From the NCBI GenBank assembly GCA_945952025.1, contig CAMFGW010000008.1, positions 1 through 64,000 of the forward strand: a DNA stretch of 64,000 nt, read 5' to 3'. Source of the DNA: an uncultured Paracoccaceae bacterium (GTDB taxonomy: Bacteria; Pseudomonadota; Alphaproteobacteria; Rhodobacterales; Rhodobacteraceae). The notes below the pieces were generated by a model. The model saw nothing but the letters and a program-made list of their open reading frames with translations, was not told the origin of the DNA and did not search any database. The first letter of the stretch is position 1. The number at the start of each line of letters is the position of its first letter. Both the position numbers and the translations under genes were made by a program. Positions 28,495 through 36,587 of the stretch are shown here, in pieces.

Positions 28495-29453
28495 CCTTCC
28501 GCCAGCGCCGGATAAAGCCGGACCGCCGTTTCCCGCAGGCCCGCAAGCCTTACCATCTGGTCAAGGGGCAGGTCCGGGCCCCGGGGCAGGGCGAGCCAGT
28601 CGTTGACAAGCTGCACGCCCGCCAGAAACCCCAGCGCCCCGTCCTCCGGTCCCGTCAGGTCATAGCCCTTGAAGAAGGCCACCCGGTCCGCCCGCGCCAG
28701 AAGCTCGCCCGCCTGGGTCGCGCGATGATCGCCGTAGCGCGTGACATAATCGACCAGGAACCGCGCGAGGTCATGCCCGACCGGCGCGCTGCCAATGCCC
28801 AGCGGCCCGGTCCCGGTGACGATCATGTCGCCACCCCCGTCCGGTGACAGGACCAGATGGTCCAGGACCATGTCGCCGTGGCGCGGCCCGTGGCGCGCGG
28901 GCTGGCCGTTGTGGCTGTCGGCCGACGCCAGAACCTCGCCCATCAGCCGGTCCAGGAACTGCGCCTCGGCCGCGCCCGTCTGATGCAGGCGCGCCCGCCG
29001 CTCGCTGAGCGCATCGGTCACAAACCGTGTCTGATACGGCCGAACCGGCGTCTTTCCGCTGCGGTGAAAGGCCGAAAGCCAGCCGCCGGCTGCGGTCAGG
29101 ACCGCCCGTCGGTCGGCATGGCTTTCCGCCACCTCGATCCGCTCTGCCGCGGTCGGCCCGCCCGGCGCCGCCATCAGGACCGCGCCGCCGTCGGGCGCCA
29201 CCGCCAGGACGCGCGGCAACCGCAGCCGCGCTGCATCGCCGCCAAGCCGGAGCCACGCCATGCGCTGCGCTGCCGCCCAGTCGCCGAGCGCCTCGCCCTC
29301 GACCACGGTCACGTCGCCCGCCGCCCGAAACAGCCGCCACGCCCGCCGGCCCGACCGCTCCGGCAGGGCCAGGACGTCCGTCACCTCGGCCCCAAACCCG
29401 GCCGCTTCCGCGAGCGCGGGCCAGGATCGGGGCAGGGGGGTCTTATCGGGCAA
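28491..29453 (-). CDS. APH-fold kinase-like protein with degenerate catalytic site
   Basis: 320 residues with the aminoglycoside/choline phosphotransferase fold: VVEGEALGDWAAAQRMAWLRLGG at the N-lobe and HGDMVLDH (192-199) in the catalytic loop. The family pattern HGDxxxxN has lost its Asn (here His199), and the usual metal-binding Asp after it is missing (IVTGTGPLGIG at 211-221), while GHDLARFL is kept. It may be a pseudokinase or bind ATP without normal chemistry. I start it at TTG 29453, preceded by GCGGAGG 4-8 bases upstream; no ATG occurs in frame nearby. Divergent from hslV and tail-to-tail with xylR. Substrate unknown. Confidence 0.72.
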   Translation of the reverse strand: MPDKTPLPRSWPALAEAAGFGAEVTDVLALPERSGRRAWRLFRAAGDVTVVEGEALGDWAAAQRMAWLRLGGDAARLRLPRVLAVAPDGGAVLMAAPGGPTAAERIEVAESHADRRAVLTAAGGWLSAFHRSGKTPVRPYQTRFVTDALSERRARLHQTGAAEAQFLDRLMGEVLASADSHNGQPARHGPRHGDMVLDHLVLSPDGGGDMIVTGTGPLGIGSAPVGHDLARFLVDYVTRYGDHRATQAGELLARADRVAFFKGYDLTGPEDGALGFLAGVQLVNDWLALPRGPDLPLDQMVRLAGLRETAVRLYPALAEG

Positions 29454-29511
29454 GGGTGCCTCCGCTTCTCGGCGCGAAACCTGCCCGATCCGCGCCCCCG
29501 GGGGAAGGCCG

Positions 29512-29541
29512 CTTGTCGCCACCCGCTGCGGGCACCTATAT
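29512..29541 (+). promoter_or_regulatory. Heat-shock (sigma32-type) promoter candidate for hslVU
   Basis: CTTGTC (29512-29517), 17 bases, CCTATAT (29535-29541). The CTTG -35 core and C-T-A-T -10 core resemble RpoH promoters of alphaproteobacteria, and a start near 29548 would leave about 30 bases before hslV. HslVU is a classical RpoH target, which raises confidence. Confidence 0.55.
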
Positions 29542-29577
29542 CGGGGACCATGAGGGCGCCCAAGCGGAGTGCGACGA

Positions 29578-30156
29578 ATGGCAGACGACAGATTTCCGGG
29601 CTGGCACGGCACCACGATCCTTGCCGTCCGGCGCGGGGGCGAGGTGGTGGTGGCGGGCGACGGCCAGGTGAGCCTTGGACAGACGGTCATCAAAGGGACC
29701 GCCCGCAAGGTCCGCCGCCTGTCGCCGGGCGGCCACCCGGTCGTCGCCGGTTTCGCCGGATCGACGGCAGACGCCTTCACACTTCTGGAGCGGCTGGAGA
29801 AAAAGCTTGAAGCCGCGCCCGGCCAGTTGCAGCGCGCCTGCGTCGAGCTGGCGAAGGACTGGCGCATGGACAAATACCTGCGCAACCTCGAGGCCATGCT
29901 GATCGTGACCGACGGCAAGGACCTCTTTGTCCTGACCGGGGCAGGGGACGTGCTGGAACCCGAACATGATGTGGCCGCCATCGGCTCTGGCGGCAACTTC
30001 GCGCTCGCCGCCGCGCGGGGCCTGATGACGACCGACCTGCCCGCCGAAGAGGTCGCCCGCCGCGCCATGGCTATCGCAGCCGACATCTGCGTCTACACGA
30101 ATGGCAACCTGACGGTGGAGCGGATCACGGGCAAGGCCGCAGGGCAGGGCGCTTAG
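29578..30156 (+). CDS. hslV: ATP-dependent protease peptidase subunit HslV
   Basis: Proteasome-like peptidase of the HslUV complex, degrading misfolded proteins in the cytosol. 192 residues: a short propeptide [11 protein letters not shown], then [10 protein letters not shown] whose first Thr is the N-terminal nucleophile after processing; [13 protein letters not shown] and [14 protein letters not shown] follow. The start ATG 29578 has GGAG 9 bases upstream; a GTG three codons earlier is possible. It precedes hslU by 81 bases, and a heat-shock promoter candidate lies upstream. Confidence 0.96.
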   Translation: MADDRFPGWHGTTILAVRRGGEVVVAGDGQVSLGQTVIKGTARKVRRLSPGGHPVVAGFAGSTADAFTLLERLEKKLEAAPGQLQRACVELAKDWRMDKYLRNLEAMLIVTDGKDLFVLTGAGDVLEPEHDVAAIGSGGNFALAAARGLMTTDLPAEEVARRAMAIAADICVYTNGNLTVERITGKAAGQGA

Positions 30157-30237
30157 GCCCCCCTTCACTGCCCGGACCCTTCCTTGAAAGCGCGCGAGCG
30201 TGCCGCTACCTCTGACCCGAATGCGACAGGGATACCC

Positions 30238-31539
30238 ATGACCAACCTCACCCCCCGCGAGATCGTGTCGGAGCTTGACCGCTTCATCATCGGCCAGTCG
30301 GACGCCAAGCGCGCCGTTGCCGTGGCGCTGCGCAATCGCTGGCGCCGCCGGCAACTCAGCGCCGACCTGCGCGACGAGGTCTATCCGAAGAACATCCTGA
30401 TGATAGGCCCGACCGGCGTCGGCAAGACGGAAATCAGCCGCCGCCTGGCCAAGCTGGCCCGTGCGCCCTTCCTGAAGGTCGAGGCGACCAAGTTCACTGA
30501 AGTAGGTTACGTCGGTCGGGACGTCGACCAGATCATCCGCGACCTGACCGAAGCCGCGATGGTCGAAACCCGCGAGCGCATGCGCGAGGATGTGAAGGCC
30601 CGCGCCCACAAGGCCGCAGAGGAGCGCGTGATCGAGGCGCTGGCCGGCAAGGACGCGCGCGAGCAGACCCGCGACCTGTTCCGGACCCGGCTGAAGAAGG
30701 GCGAGCTGGACCAGACGGTGATCGAACTGGAGCTCGCCGACACCTCGAACCCCATGCCGATGCTTGATCTGCCGGGGCAGGGCGGCATGGGCATGATGAA
30801 TCTGGGCGATCTGTTCGGCAAGGCGCTGGGCGGCCGGCGGGTCCGGCGCAAGACGACGGTCGCGGAAAGCTATGACCTGCTCATCGCCGAAGAGGCCGAC
30901 AAGCTTCTGGATGACGAAGCGGTCAAGACCGCAGCGCTCGAGGCCGTGCAGGAAAACGGCATCGTCTTCATCGATGAGATCGACAAGGTCGCCGCCCGCG
31001 CCGACACCCGTGGCGCCGACGTGAGCCGCGAGGGCGTGCAGCGCGACCTGCTGCCCCTGATCGAGGGCACGACCGTCAGCACGAAATACGGCCCCGTCAA
31101 GACCGACCACATCCTCTTCATCGCTTCGGGCGCCTTCCATGTCGCCAAGCCTTCGGACCTTCTGCCCGAACTTCAGGGCCGCCTGCCGATCCGCGTCGAA
31201 CTGCGCCCGCTGACCGAAGCCGATTTCGTCCGCATCCTGTCGGAAACCGACAATGCGCTGACCCGGCAGTATAGCGCGCTCATGGCGACCGAAGAGGTGA
31301 CGGTGACCTTTTCCCCGGACGGGATCGCGGCCCTTGCCCGCATCGCTGCCGAGGTGAATTCGACGGTCGAAAACATCGGCGCCCGGCGGCTTTACACGGT
31401 GATGGAGCGTGTCTTCGAGGACCTGTCCTTTGCCGCGCCTGACCGTTCCGGCGCGAACGTCACGGTGGACGCCGCCTTCGTCGAGGCTAATATCGGCGCT
31501 CTGGCCCGGTCGTCAGACCTGAGCCGCTACGTCCTGTAA
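30238..31539 (+). CDS. hslU: HslU ATPase/unfoldase
   Basis: AAA+ unfoldase that feeds substrates to HslV. 433 residues: Walker A GPTGVGKT (57-64), pore loop GYVGRD (about 89-94), the inserted I-domain (about 110-240), Walker B VFIDEIDK, sensor phrases and the C-terminal SRYVL tail that activates HslV. The start ATG 30238 ([13 protein letters not shown]) is chosen over an 18-codon extension without homology. It is followed 10 bases later by the lipoprotein hydrolase gene. Confidence 0.97.
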   Translation: MTNLTPREIVSELDRFIIGQSDAKRAVAVALRNRWRRRQLSADLRDEVYPKNILMIGPTGVGKTEISRRLAKLARAPFLKVEATKFTEVGYVGRDVDQIIRDLTEAAMVETRERMREDVKARAHKAAEERVIEALAGKDAREQTRDLFRTRLKKGELDQTVIELELADTSNPMPMLDLPGQGGMGMMNLGDLFGKALGGRRVRRKTTVAESYDLLIAEEADKLLDDEAVKTAALEAVQENGIVFIDEIDKVAARADTRGADVSREGVQRDLLPLIEGTTVSTKYGPVKTDHILFIASGAFHVAKPSDLLPELQGRLPIRVELRPLTEADFVRILSETDNALTRQYSALMATEEVTVTFSPDGIAALARIAAEVNSTVENIGARRLYTVMERVFEDLSFAAPDRSGANVTVDAAFVEANIGALARSSDLSRYVL

Positions 31540-31549
31540 GAGGCGCGCC

Positions 31550-32659
31550 TTGCGCAGATTTATCCTTGTCGCCCTGATCGTGGTCGCCGGTTGCGGCGAG
31601 CGCGGAGCGATCACGCTCATGCCCTCGGCCAAGGGGGTCGGCACGAGTGAAAGCATCTTCATCGGCACCACGCGCGGCCCCGACCCCGAAACCGGCGAGG
31701 CCCTTGGCCGCGCGCGGTCGGGGAAGACGACATACATGCGGCTGGACGTCTCCGTGCCCCCCGACCGGGTGGACGGAGACATCACCTGGCCTACGCCCGG
31801 ACGCCCGGTCGATCCAACGAAGGACTTCGTCACGCTGAACGCGGTCGCGTTCGACGGTTCCGCCAACTTCCGCCGCAACCTCGCAGCCGCGCTGGCCCGT
31901 CAGAAGGCGGCCGAGCCCGAGGCGATCATCTTCGTCCACGGCTTTGACAACAATTTCGCGGAAGGCGTCTACCGGCTGGCCCAGCTCGGTCATGACCTGA
32001 AGCTGAAGGGCACGCTCATCCACTATTCCTGGCCCTCGCGCGCGAGTGCGCTTGGCTATGTCTATGACCGCGACAGCGTGATGTTCGCCCGCGACGGGCT
32101 CACCAATCTTATCAATCAGGTCCGCGCCGCCGGGGCGCGGCGCATCATCATCGTCGCCCATTCCATGGGCTCGATGCTGGTCATGGAAAGCCTGCGCGAC
32201 CTGGCCATCGCCAAGGATCGCGCCACCTTTTCACGCATTGCGGCCGTCGCTCTTCTGTCGCCCGACATGGATGTCGACGTGTTCCGCCAGGACGCGCAGC
32301 GGATCGGACCCCTGCCGCAGCCCTTCATGATCTTCACCTCGACCGACGACAAGGCGCTGAGGCTGTCGGCCTTCCTGACGGGCGAGGCGAACCGTGTCGG
32401 CAACCTGGCCAGCGCGGCGAATCTGAGCGACCTGAAGGTCACGATCATCGACACGACCGCCTATTCGACGGGAATGGGCCATTTCAATATCGGCGACTCG
32501 CCTGAACTCCTGCGCTTGATGACCCAGCTGGGCTCGGCCTACGCCGCGATGGCCAACGATCAGTCGCGCCGCACCGGGCTGCTTGGCGGCGCGGTCCTGA
32601 CGGTGCAGAACGCGACGCAGATCATCCTGTCGCCGGTCGCGGCCATCGCAGACCAATAG
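31550..32659 (+). CDS. DUF900-type alpha/beta hydrolase lipoprotein
   Basis: Putative envelope esterase of unknown substrate. 369 residues: lipoprotein signal with lipobox LIVVAGC (Cys15), then the DUF900 fold with IFVHGFDNNFAEG, HYSWPSRA and a nucleophile elbow AHSMGSM (Ser centre; the common first Gly is replaced by Ala). It starts with TTG 31550 behind AGAGG. It may be cotranscribed with hslU. Its stop (TAG) abuts the smr stop on the other strand with no gap. Confidence 0.82.
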   Translation: MRRFILVALIVVAGCGERGAITLMPSAKGVGTSESIFIGTTRGPDPETGEALGRARSGKTTYMRLDVSVPPDRVDGDITWPTPGRPVDPTKDFVTLNAVAFDGSANFRRNLAAALARQKAAEPEAIIFVHGFDNNFAEGVYRLAQLGHDLKLKGTLIHYSWPSRASALGYVYDRDSVMFARDGLTNLINQVRAAGARRIIIVAHSMGSMLVMESLRDLAIAKDRATFSRIAAVALLSPDMDVDVFRQDAQRIGPLPQPFMIFTSTDDKALRLSAFLTGEANRVGNLASAANLSDLKVTIIDTTAYSTGMGHFNIGDSPELLRLMTQLGSAYAAMANDQSRRTGLLGGAVLTVQNATQIILSPVAAIADQ

Positions 32660-33256
32660 TCACCTGCGGCGCAGATAGACGTAAAGCGCCCCGTCGCCAC
32701 CGTGCCTCACGCTCGACGGCGTGACTTGCAGGATGTGCGAGCCAAGGGGCGGCAGCGCCAGCCAGTGCGGCACCTGGTGGCGCAGCGCCCCGATCCGCGC
32801 CGGGATCGGGCCATGGTCCAGCCCGCGCTTGCCCTTGCCGGTGATGACCAGGACCAGCCGCATCCCGGCGCGATGGCAGGACAGGATGAAGTGGACCAGT
32901 TCCGAATGGGCCTCGGACAGGGTCATCCCATGCAGGTCGATCCGCGCCTCTGGCATGATCTTGCCGCGTGACATGCGGTCATAGGTCTTGCGGTCCATCT
33001 TGAGCGGATGCGCGGCCAGATGGTCGCGCGGACTTGGCGCAAGGTCGGTCCGGTGGGGCGGGTGGGCGACCTTCTCGCCCAGCCGGAAGGTCATGGTCAG
33101 CGGCGGCTTTGGCGGCGGGGCGGGCAGGGCGACACGGCCGTCGGGCGGCGGCAGAAGCGGCACCGGCCGGCCGGGATGAAGCGCGCGTGCGCTATCAGTG
33201 ACCTGCCGCCACAGGTCGACCTCTTCCGGCGAAAGCGGTCGGCGGCGGCGGCTCAT
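32660..33256 (-). CDS. Smr-domain protein
   Basis: 198 residues. The C-terminal Smr (MutS-related) domain carries DLHGMTLSEAHSELVHFI and VLVITGKGKRG; such domains are nucleases acting on nucleic acids in other proteins. The first 100 residues are proline-rich and low in recognisable motifs. The start ATG 33256 overlaps the mltA stop by 4 bases. The smr-mltA-timA order matches a conserved alphaproteobacterial block. Role in this organism unknown. Confidence 0.88.
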   Translation of the reverse strand: MSRRRRPLSPEEVDLWRQVTDSARALHPGRPVPLLPPPDGRVALPAPPPKPPLTMTFRLGEKVAHPPHRTDLAPSPRDHLAAHPLKMDRKTYDRMSRGKIMPEARIDLHGMTLSEAHSELVHFILSCHRAGMRLVLVITGKGKRGLDHGPIPARIGALRHQVPHWLALPPLGSHILQVTPSSVRHGGDGALYVYLRRR

Positions 33257-34149
33257 GTCGGGCCTCGGGGCAGAAGCGGCACCATGGTTGCGCTGGCCTT
33301 CAGCCGGCCGGCGACCGCGCCCGCCCCGGCCCCGCTGCCGCAGTAAAGGTCGGCGCGACCCGGACCAAGGATGGCCGAGCCCCGGTCCTGTGCGATGCAA
33401 AGCCGGGCCTGTCCGTCCCACGCCATCCAGACCGGCGCGCCGAGCGTCACATGGCCCGGATCGACCGCGACCGTCCGCCCCGCCGTCACCGACCGCCCCA
33501 TCGCGCCGATCGGCCCCCGGTCCGCAGGCAGGTCGAGCCGCCGGAAGAACACGAACGAGGCGTTCTGCCGCAGAAGCCCGGAAACCTGGCCCGGATGACG
33601 CGCGGCCCAGCCCCGGATCGCATCGACCGACACGTCGCCCGCGTCCAGATCGCCCCGCGCCAGAAGGATCTTGCCGATCGAGCTGTAGGGATGCCCGTTC
33701 TTGCCCGCATAGCCCAGCCGCACCACGGTTCCGTCCGCCAGCCGCACCCGGCAGGACCCCTGCACCTGCACCAGAAACGCCTCGAGCGCATCATCGAGCC
33801 ACAGGATCTCGCGCCCCGCCAGCAGGCGGCCTTCCTCGATCTCGGCCCGGCTGGCCCAGACCTGGCCCGCCTGCCAGTCCTCGGGCCAGCCTTCGGGCGG
33901 CGCGCAAAGCGGATGGCGAAAGCGGGCGTCGGGCGTCAGGCGCCCCTCAAGCTCTGGTTCGTAATAGCCGGTCAGCAGGGCGGGCGGAAAGGCCGGCCCC
34001 GCCTCGAACGCCCGAACGAAGAACTCCGGCCCCACGTCCTCCGCCGGGCGGGGCCAGTCCTGCGGCAAAAGGTCCATCGTCACGCGAAAGGCGGCCAGCG
34101 CCGCCTGAAGATCGTCCCGGTCCCAGCCGGCCAGCGCATCGGGACGCAT
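33253..34149 (-). CDS. mltA: Membrane-bound lytic murein transglycosylase A (MltA) without visible signal peptide
   Basis: Cleaves the MurNAc-GlcNAc bond in peptidoglycan. 298 residues with LLTGYYEPELEG, YAGKNGHPYSSIG, SFVFFRR, and the catalytic-Asp region IAQDRGSAILGPGRADLYCG at the C-terminus. Oddly the predicted N-terminus (MRPDALAGWDRDD) has no signal peptide or lipobox, although MltA acts in the periplasm. The frame cannot be extended: an in-frame TGA, which is also the timA stop, lies four codons upstream. It overlaps smr by 4 bases. Confidence 0.88.
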   Translation of the reverse strand: MRPDALAGWDRDDLQAALAAFRVTMDLLPQDWPRPAEDVGPEFFVRAFEAGPAFPPALLTGYYEPELEGRLTPDARFRHPLCAPPEGWPEDWQAGQVWASRAEIEEGRLLAGREILWLDDALEAFLVQVQGSCRVRLADGTVVRLGYAGKNGHPYSSIGKILLARGDLDAGDVSVDAIRGWAARHPGQVSGLLRQNASFVFFRRLDLPADRGPIGAMGRSVTAGRTVAVDPGHVTLGAPVWMAWDGQARLCIAQDRGSAILGPGRADLYCGSGAGAGAVAGRLKASATMVPLLPRGPT

Positions 34150-34158
34150 GGAGCTGTC

Positions 34159-34821
34159 TCAGACGCCGGTTTCGACCAGGCGCCAGTTCGGATCGCTCGA
34201 CCCCATCTTGCGGGCAAAGGTCCAGACATCCTTCTGCTTGCGCGCCTTCTTCGGGTCGCCCTCGACCACCCCGCCGGTCGCGTCGGTCGTGGCCGAAATC
34301 AGCTCGGACCCGAAGCGCACCGTCAGCTCCGCCTCTTGGGTCGAGCGGTCGAACTCGGCCTTGTCGAGCGCCAGCTCGCGGATGCCCAGCACGTCGGTGG
34401 ACAGCGTCAGCCCACGCATCTTGCGGTCCTCGAACACCTTTTCGAAGCTTTCGGCGACCTCGGGCGACATGTAGGGCCGCATCGGCGCGATGTCGCCCTT
34501 GGCGAACCCTTTCAGGATCATCTCATAGGCGCCGCGCGCGCCTTGCAGGAATCCGCCCACGCTGAACGAGGGCTCGATCCGCTTCATCGCCGTCAACGCC
34601 TCGGCGCTCTGGCTGCCCTCGGGCACATGGTCCACGATGTCGCGGTCCGGCCCGGCCTCGACCGTATCGGACGCGCGCCGCGCCGCATCGGGCAGGGGGG
34701 GCGCCAGAGGCTCGGCCGGACGCTCGAACCCGTCGCGCGTGCCCAGGACGCTGCGCAGTTTCAGTATCAGGAACAGGGCGACCCCGGCCAGGACGAGCAA
34801 CTGGATGAGCGAATTGGTCAT
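34159..34821 (-). CDS. timA: Tim44/TimA-family membrane-anchored adaptor
   Basis: 220 residues related to the mitochondrial Tim44 C-terminal domain. N-terminal membrane anchor (about residues 4-22, SLIQLLVLAGVALFLILKL), a proline-rich linker, then the Tim44-like fold (FLQGARGAYEMILKGFAKGD, ELTVRFGSELISATTD, WTFARKMGSSDPNWRLVETG). Bacterial homologues are periplasmic or membrane adaptors of uncertain function. It is followed on the same strand and in the same reading frame by mltA, separated by one stop and three codons, and is divergent from fxsA. Confidence 0.88.
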   Translation of the reverse strand: MTNSLIQLLVLAGVALFLILKLRSVLGTRDGFERPAEPLAPPLPDAARRASDTVEAGPDRDIVDHVPEGSQSAEALTAMKRIEPSFSVGGFLQGARGAYEMILKGFAKGDIAPMRPYMSPEVAESFEKVFEDRKMRGLTLSTDVLGIRELALDKAEFDRSTQEAELTVRFGSELISATTDATGGVVEGDPKKARKQKDVWTFARKMGSSDPNWRLVETGV

Positions 34822-34954
34822 GGCGGAATCCTTTGCGGCAAACGGTCGTGCGGGTTGGAGGCGGGGCCTGCCCACCCTATCTAGGCATCGAAGGGGGCCG
34901 AGTCCATGTTTCGGCCCCGCCGCTTTGTTGCCGGTCCATCGAAGGAACCGAACC

Positions 34955-35422
34955 ATGATCTGGGTCTTTGGCCTTTTCGTCGCGCTGCCGCTTCTCGAAA
35001 TCGCGCTCTTCATCAAGGTGGGCGGCCTCATCGGTCTGCTGCCGACGCTGGCGCTCATCATCGGCATCGCGATCTTCGGCACCTGGCTCGTCCGCAGCCA
35101 GGGCACCGCCGCCTGGCTCGAGATGCAGCGCGCGCTGGCCGAGGGGCGCGATCCCTCTGCCCCCCTGGCTGACGGCGCCGCGATCTTTGCCGCCGGCATC
35201 CTGATGATGGTGCCCGGCTTCTTCACCGACCTGGTGGGGCTGATCCTGCTGATCCCAGCCGTGCGTGGCCGCGCCGTCCGGGCGCTGGCGTCCCGCGTCC
35301 GCCTGTCGACGCCGCCCCGCCGCGCGCCCTACGGCACCGACGACGCCGGCACCATCGACGGCACCTATACCGAAGTGCGCGGCGACCCCTCGCTGCCGCC
35401 GTCGGGCTGGAGCCGCCATTGA
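34955..35422 (+). CDS. fxsA: FxsA-family membrane protein
   Basis: 155 residues, cytoplasmic-membrane protein named for suppressing phage T7 exclusion when overproduced in E. coli; physiological role unclear. The family core LPLLEIALFIKVGGLIG and the FGTWLVRSQG segment are near the start, and a third membrane stretch covers about 80-105. It begins at ATG 34955 with AAGGA 8 bases upstream. Next gene is secB on the same strand. Its leader contains an 8-base-pair hairpin (34894-34918). Confidence 0.88.
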   Translation: MIWVFGLFVALPLLEIALFIKVGGLIGLLPTLALIIGIAIFGTWLVRSQGTAAWLEMQRALAEGRDPSAPLADGAAIFAAGILMMVPGFFTDLVGLILLIPAVRGRAVRALASRVRLSTPPRRAPYGTDDAGTIDGTYTEVRGDPSLPPSGWSRH

Positions 35423-35481
35423 GGGGCGGGCGCTGACCTGCTAAGGCGGGCCAACCCATCCGCCAACGAACGGAGCCTCCG

Positions 35482-35997
35482 ATGGCCGAAGAAACCGCCG
35501 CCCCGACCGCAACCGCCAACGGCGCCGACCCCGGCCAGCCGCGCATGCAGGTTCTGGCCCAGTTCATCCGCGACATGTCGTTCGAGAACATCGTGGCGCA
35601 GAAGGGCCTGCCCTCGGGCGAAGTGAACCCCGACATCCAGATCCAGGTCAGCCTCGACGGCCGCGCCCGCCAGCTCCCGCACCAGTACGAAGTCTATACC
35701 AAGGTCAAGGCGACCTCGATCAACCAGACCGACAAGAGCCCGCTCTTCATCGCCGAGGTTGATTACGGCGGCATCTTCCACGTCGAGGGCGTGCCGGAAG
35801 ACCAGCTTCACCCCTTCCTGATGATCGAATGCCCGCGGCTTCTGTTCCCCTTCCTGCGCCGCATCCTGTCGGACATCACGCGTGATGGCGGCTTCCCGCC
35901 CCTGAACCTAGACACGATCGACTTCCTGCAGCTCTACCGCCAGGAAGCCCAGCGCCGGGCCAGCCAGACCGCCCCCGCGCCGCAATCGGTGTCCTGA
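35482..35997 (+). CDS. secB: Protein-export chaperone SecB
   Basis: Cytosolic tetrameric holdase that keeps preproteins unfolded and passes them to SecA. 171 residues, the family length, with FIRDMSFENI, QIQVSLDGRAR, FIAEVDYGGIF and RDGGFPPLNLDTIDF. The usual alanine/threonine-rich N-terminal tail is present. Neighbours smr, mltA, timA and fxsA are a known alphaproteobacterial set, here about 15 kb from dnaQ. Confidence 0.95.
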   Translation: MAEETAAPTATANGADPGQPRMQVLAQFIRDMSFENIVAQKGLPSGEVNPDIQIQVSLDGRARQLPHQYEVYTKVKATSINQTDKSPLFIAEVDYGGIFHVEGVPEDQLHPFLMIECPRLLFPFLRRILSDITRDGGFPPLNLDTIDFLQLYRQEAQRRASQTAPAPQSVS

Positions 35998-36009
35998 CCC
36001 CGGCGCGCC

Positions 36010-36543
36010 ATGGCCGACCCGGATCTCATACCAGCCTGGGTCGGCGGCCGCCTGACGCCCATGGACAAGATCGAGGTGCACCGCCGGGGCCTCAGGCACC
36101 CGGCCGTCTCGGTATTCGTCGTGGCGGATGGTCCTGACGGGCCGGAGTGGCTGATCCAGCGCCGGGCCCTGACCAAGTATCACACGCCCGGCCTTTGGGC
36201 GAATTCCTGCTGCACCCACCCCAATTGGGGCGAGGACCCGGCTGCCTGCGCGCTCCGCCGGGTGCGGGAAGAGCTGGGGCTGACGCTCGACCACCTGCGC
36301 CCCGGCGGGCATGTCGACTACCGCGCCGACGTGGGCGGCGGCATGGTCGAGGATGAGGCGGCAGACCTGTTCGTCGCCCACCTTCCCGCCCGTCCCGCCC
36401 TGTCGCCCGACCCTGCCGAAGTGATGGCCGTGCGCTGGGCGACGCCGGCGGCCCTTTTGGCCGAAATCGCCGCCGATCCCGCCCCCTTCACCCCCTGGTT
36501 CCGCATCTACATGCGTGACCACCTGTCCTGCGTGACCGGCTGA
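36010..36543 (+). CDS. idi: Type I isopentenyl-diphosphate delta-isomerase
   Basis: Interconverts IPP and DMAPP for carotenoid, quinone and bacteriochlorophyll synthesis. 177 residues of the Nudix type: WANSCCTHPNWGED (catalytic Cys), RRVREELGL (the Nudix box), and EDEAADLFVAHL with the metal-binding glutamates. No good ribosome site precedes the ATG, but the gene starts 12 bases after secB and may rely on coupling. In some phototrophic relatives idi sits in the photosynthesis cluster; here it does not. Confidence 0.93.
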   Translation: MADPDLIPAWVGGRLTPMDKIEVHRRGLRHPAVSVFVVADGPDGPEWLIQRRALTKYHTPGLWANSCCTHPNWGEDPAACALRRVREELGLTLDHLRPGGHVDYRADVGGGMVEDEAADLFVAHLPARPALSPDPAEVMAVRWATPAALLAEIAADPAPFTPWFRIYMRDHLSCVTG

Positions 36544-36587
36544 AAACTGCCCGTGGCGCCCCCTGACGCAGGGCCTACGGTCTGGCC

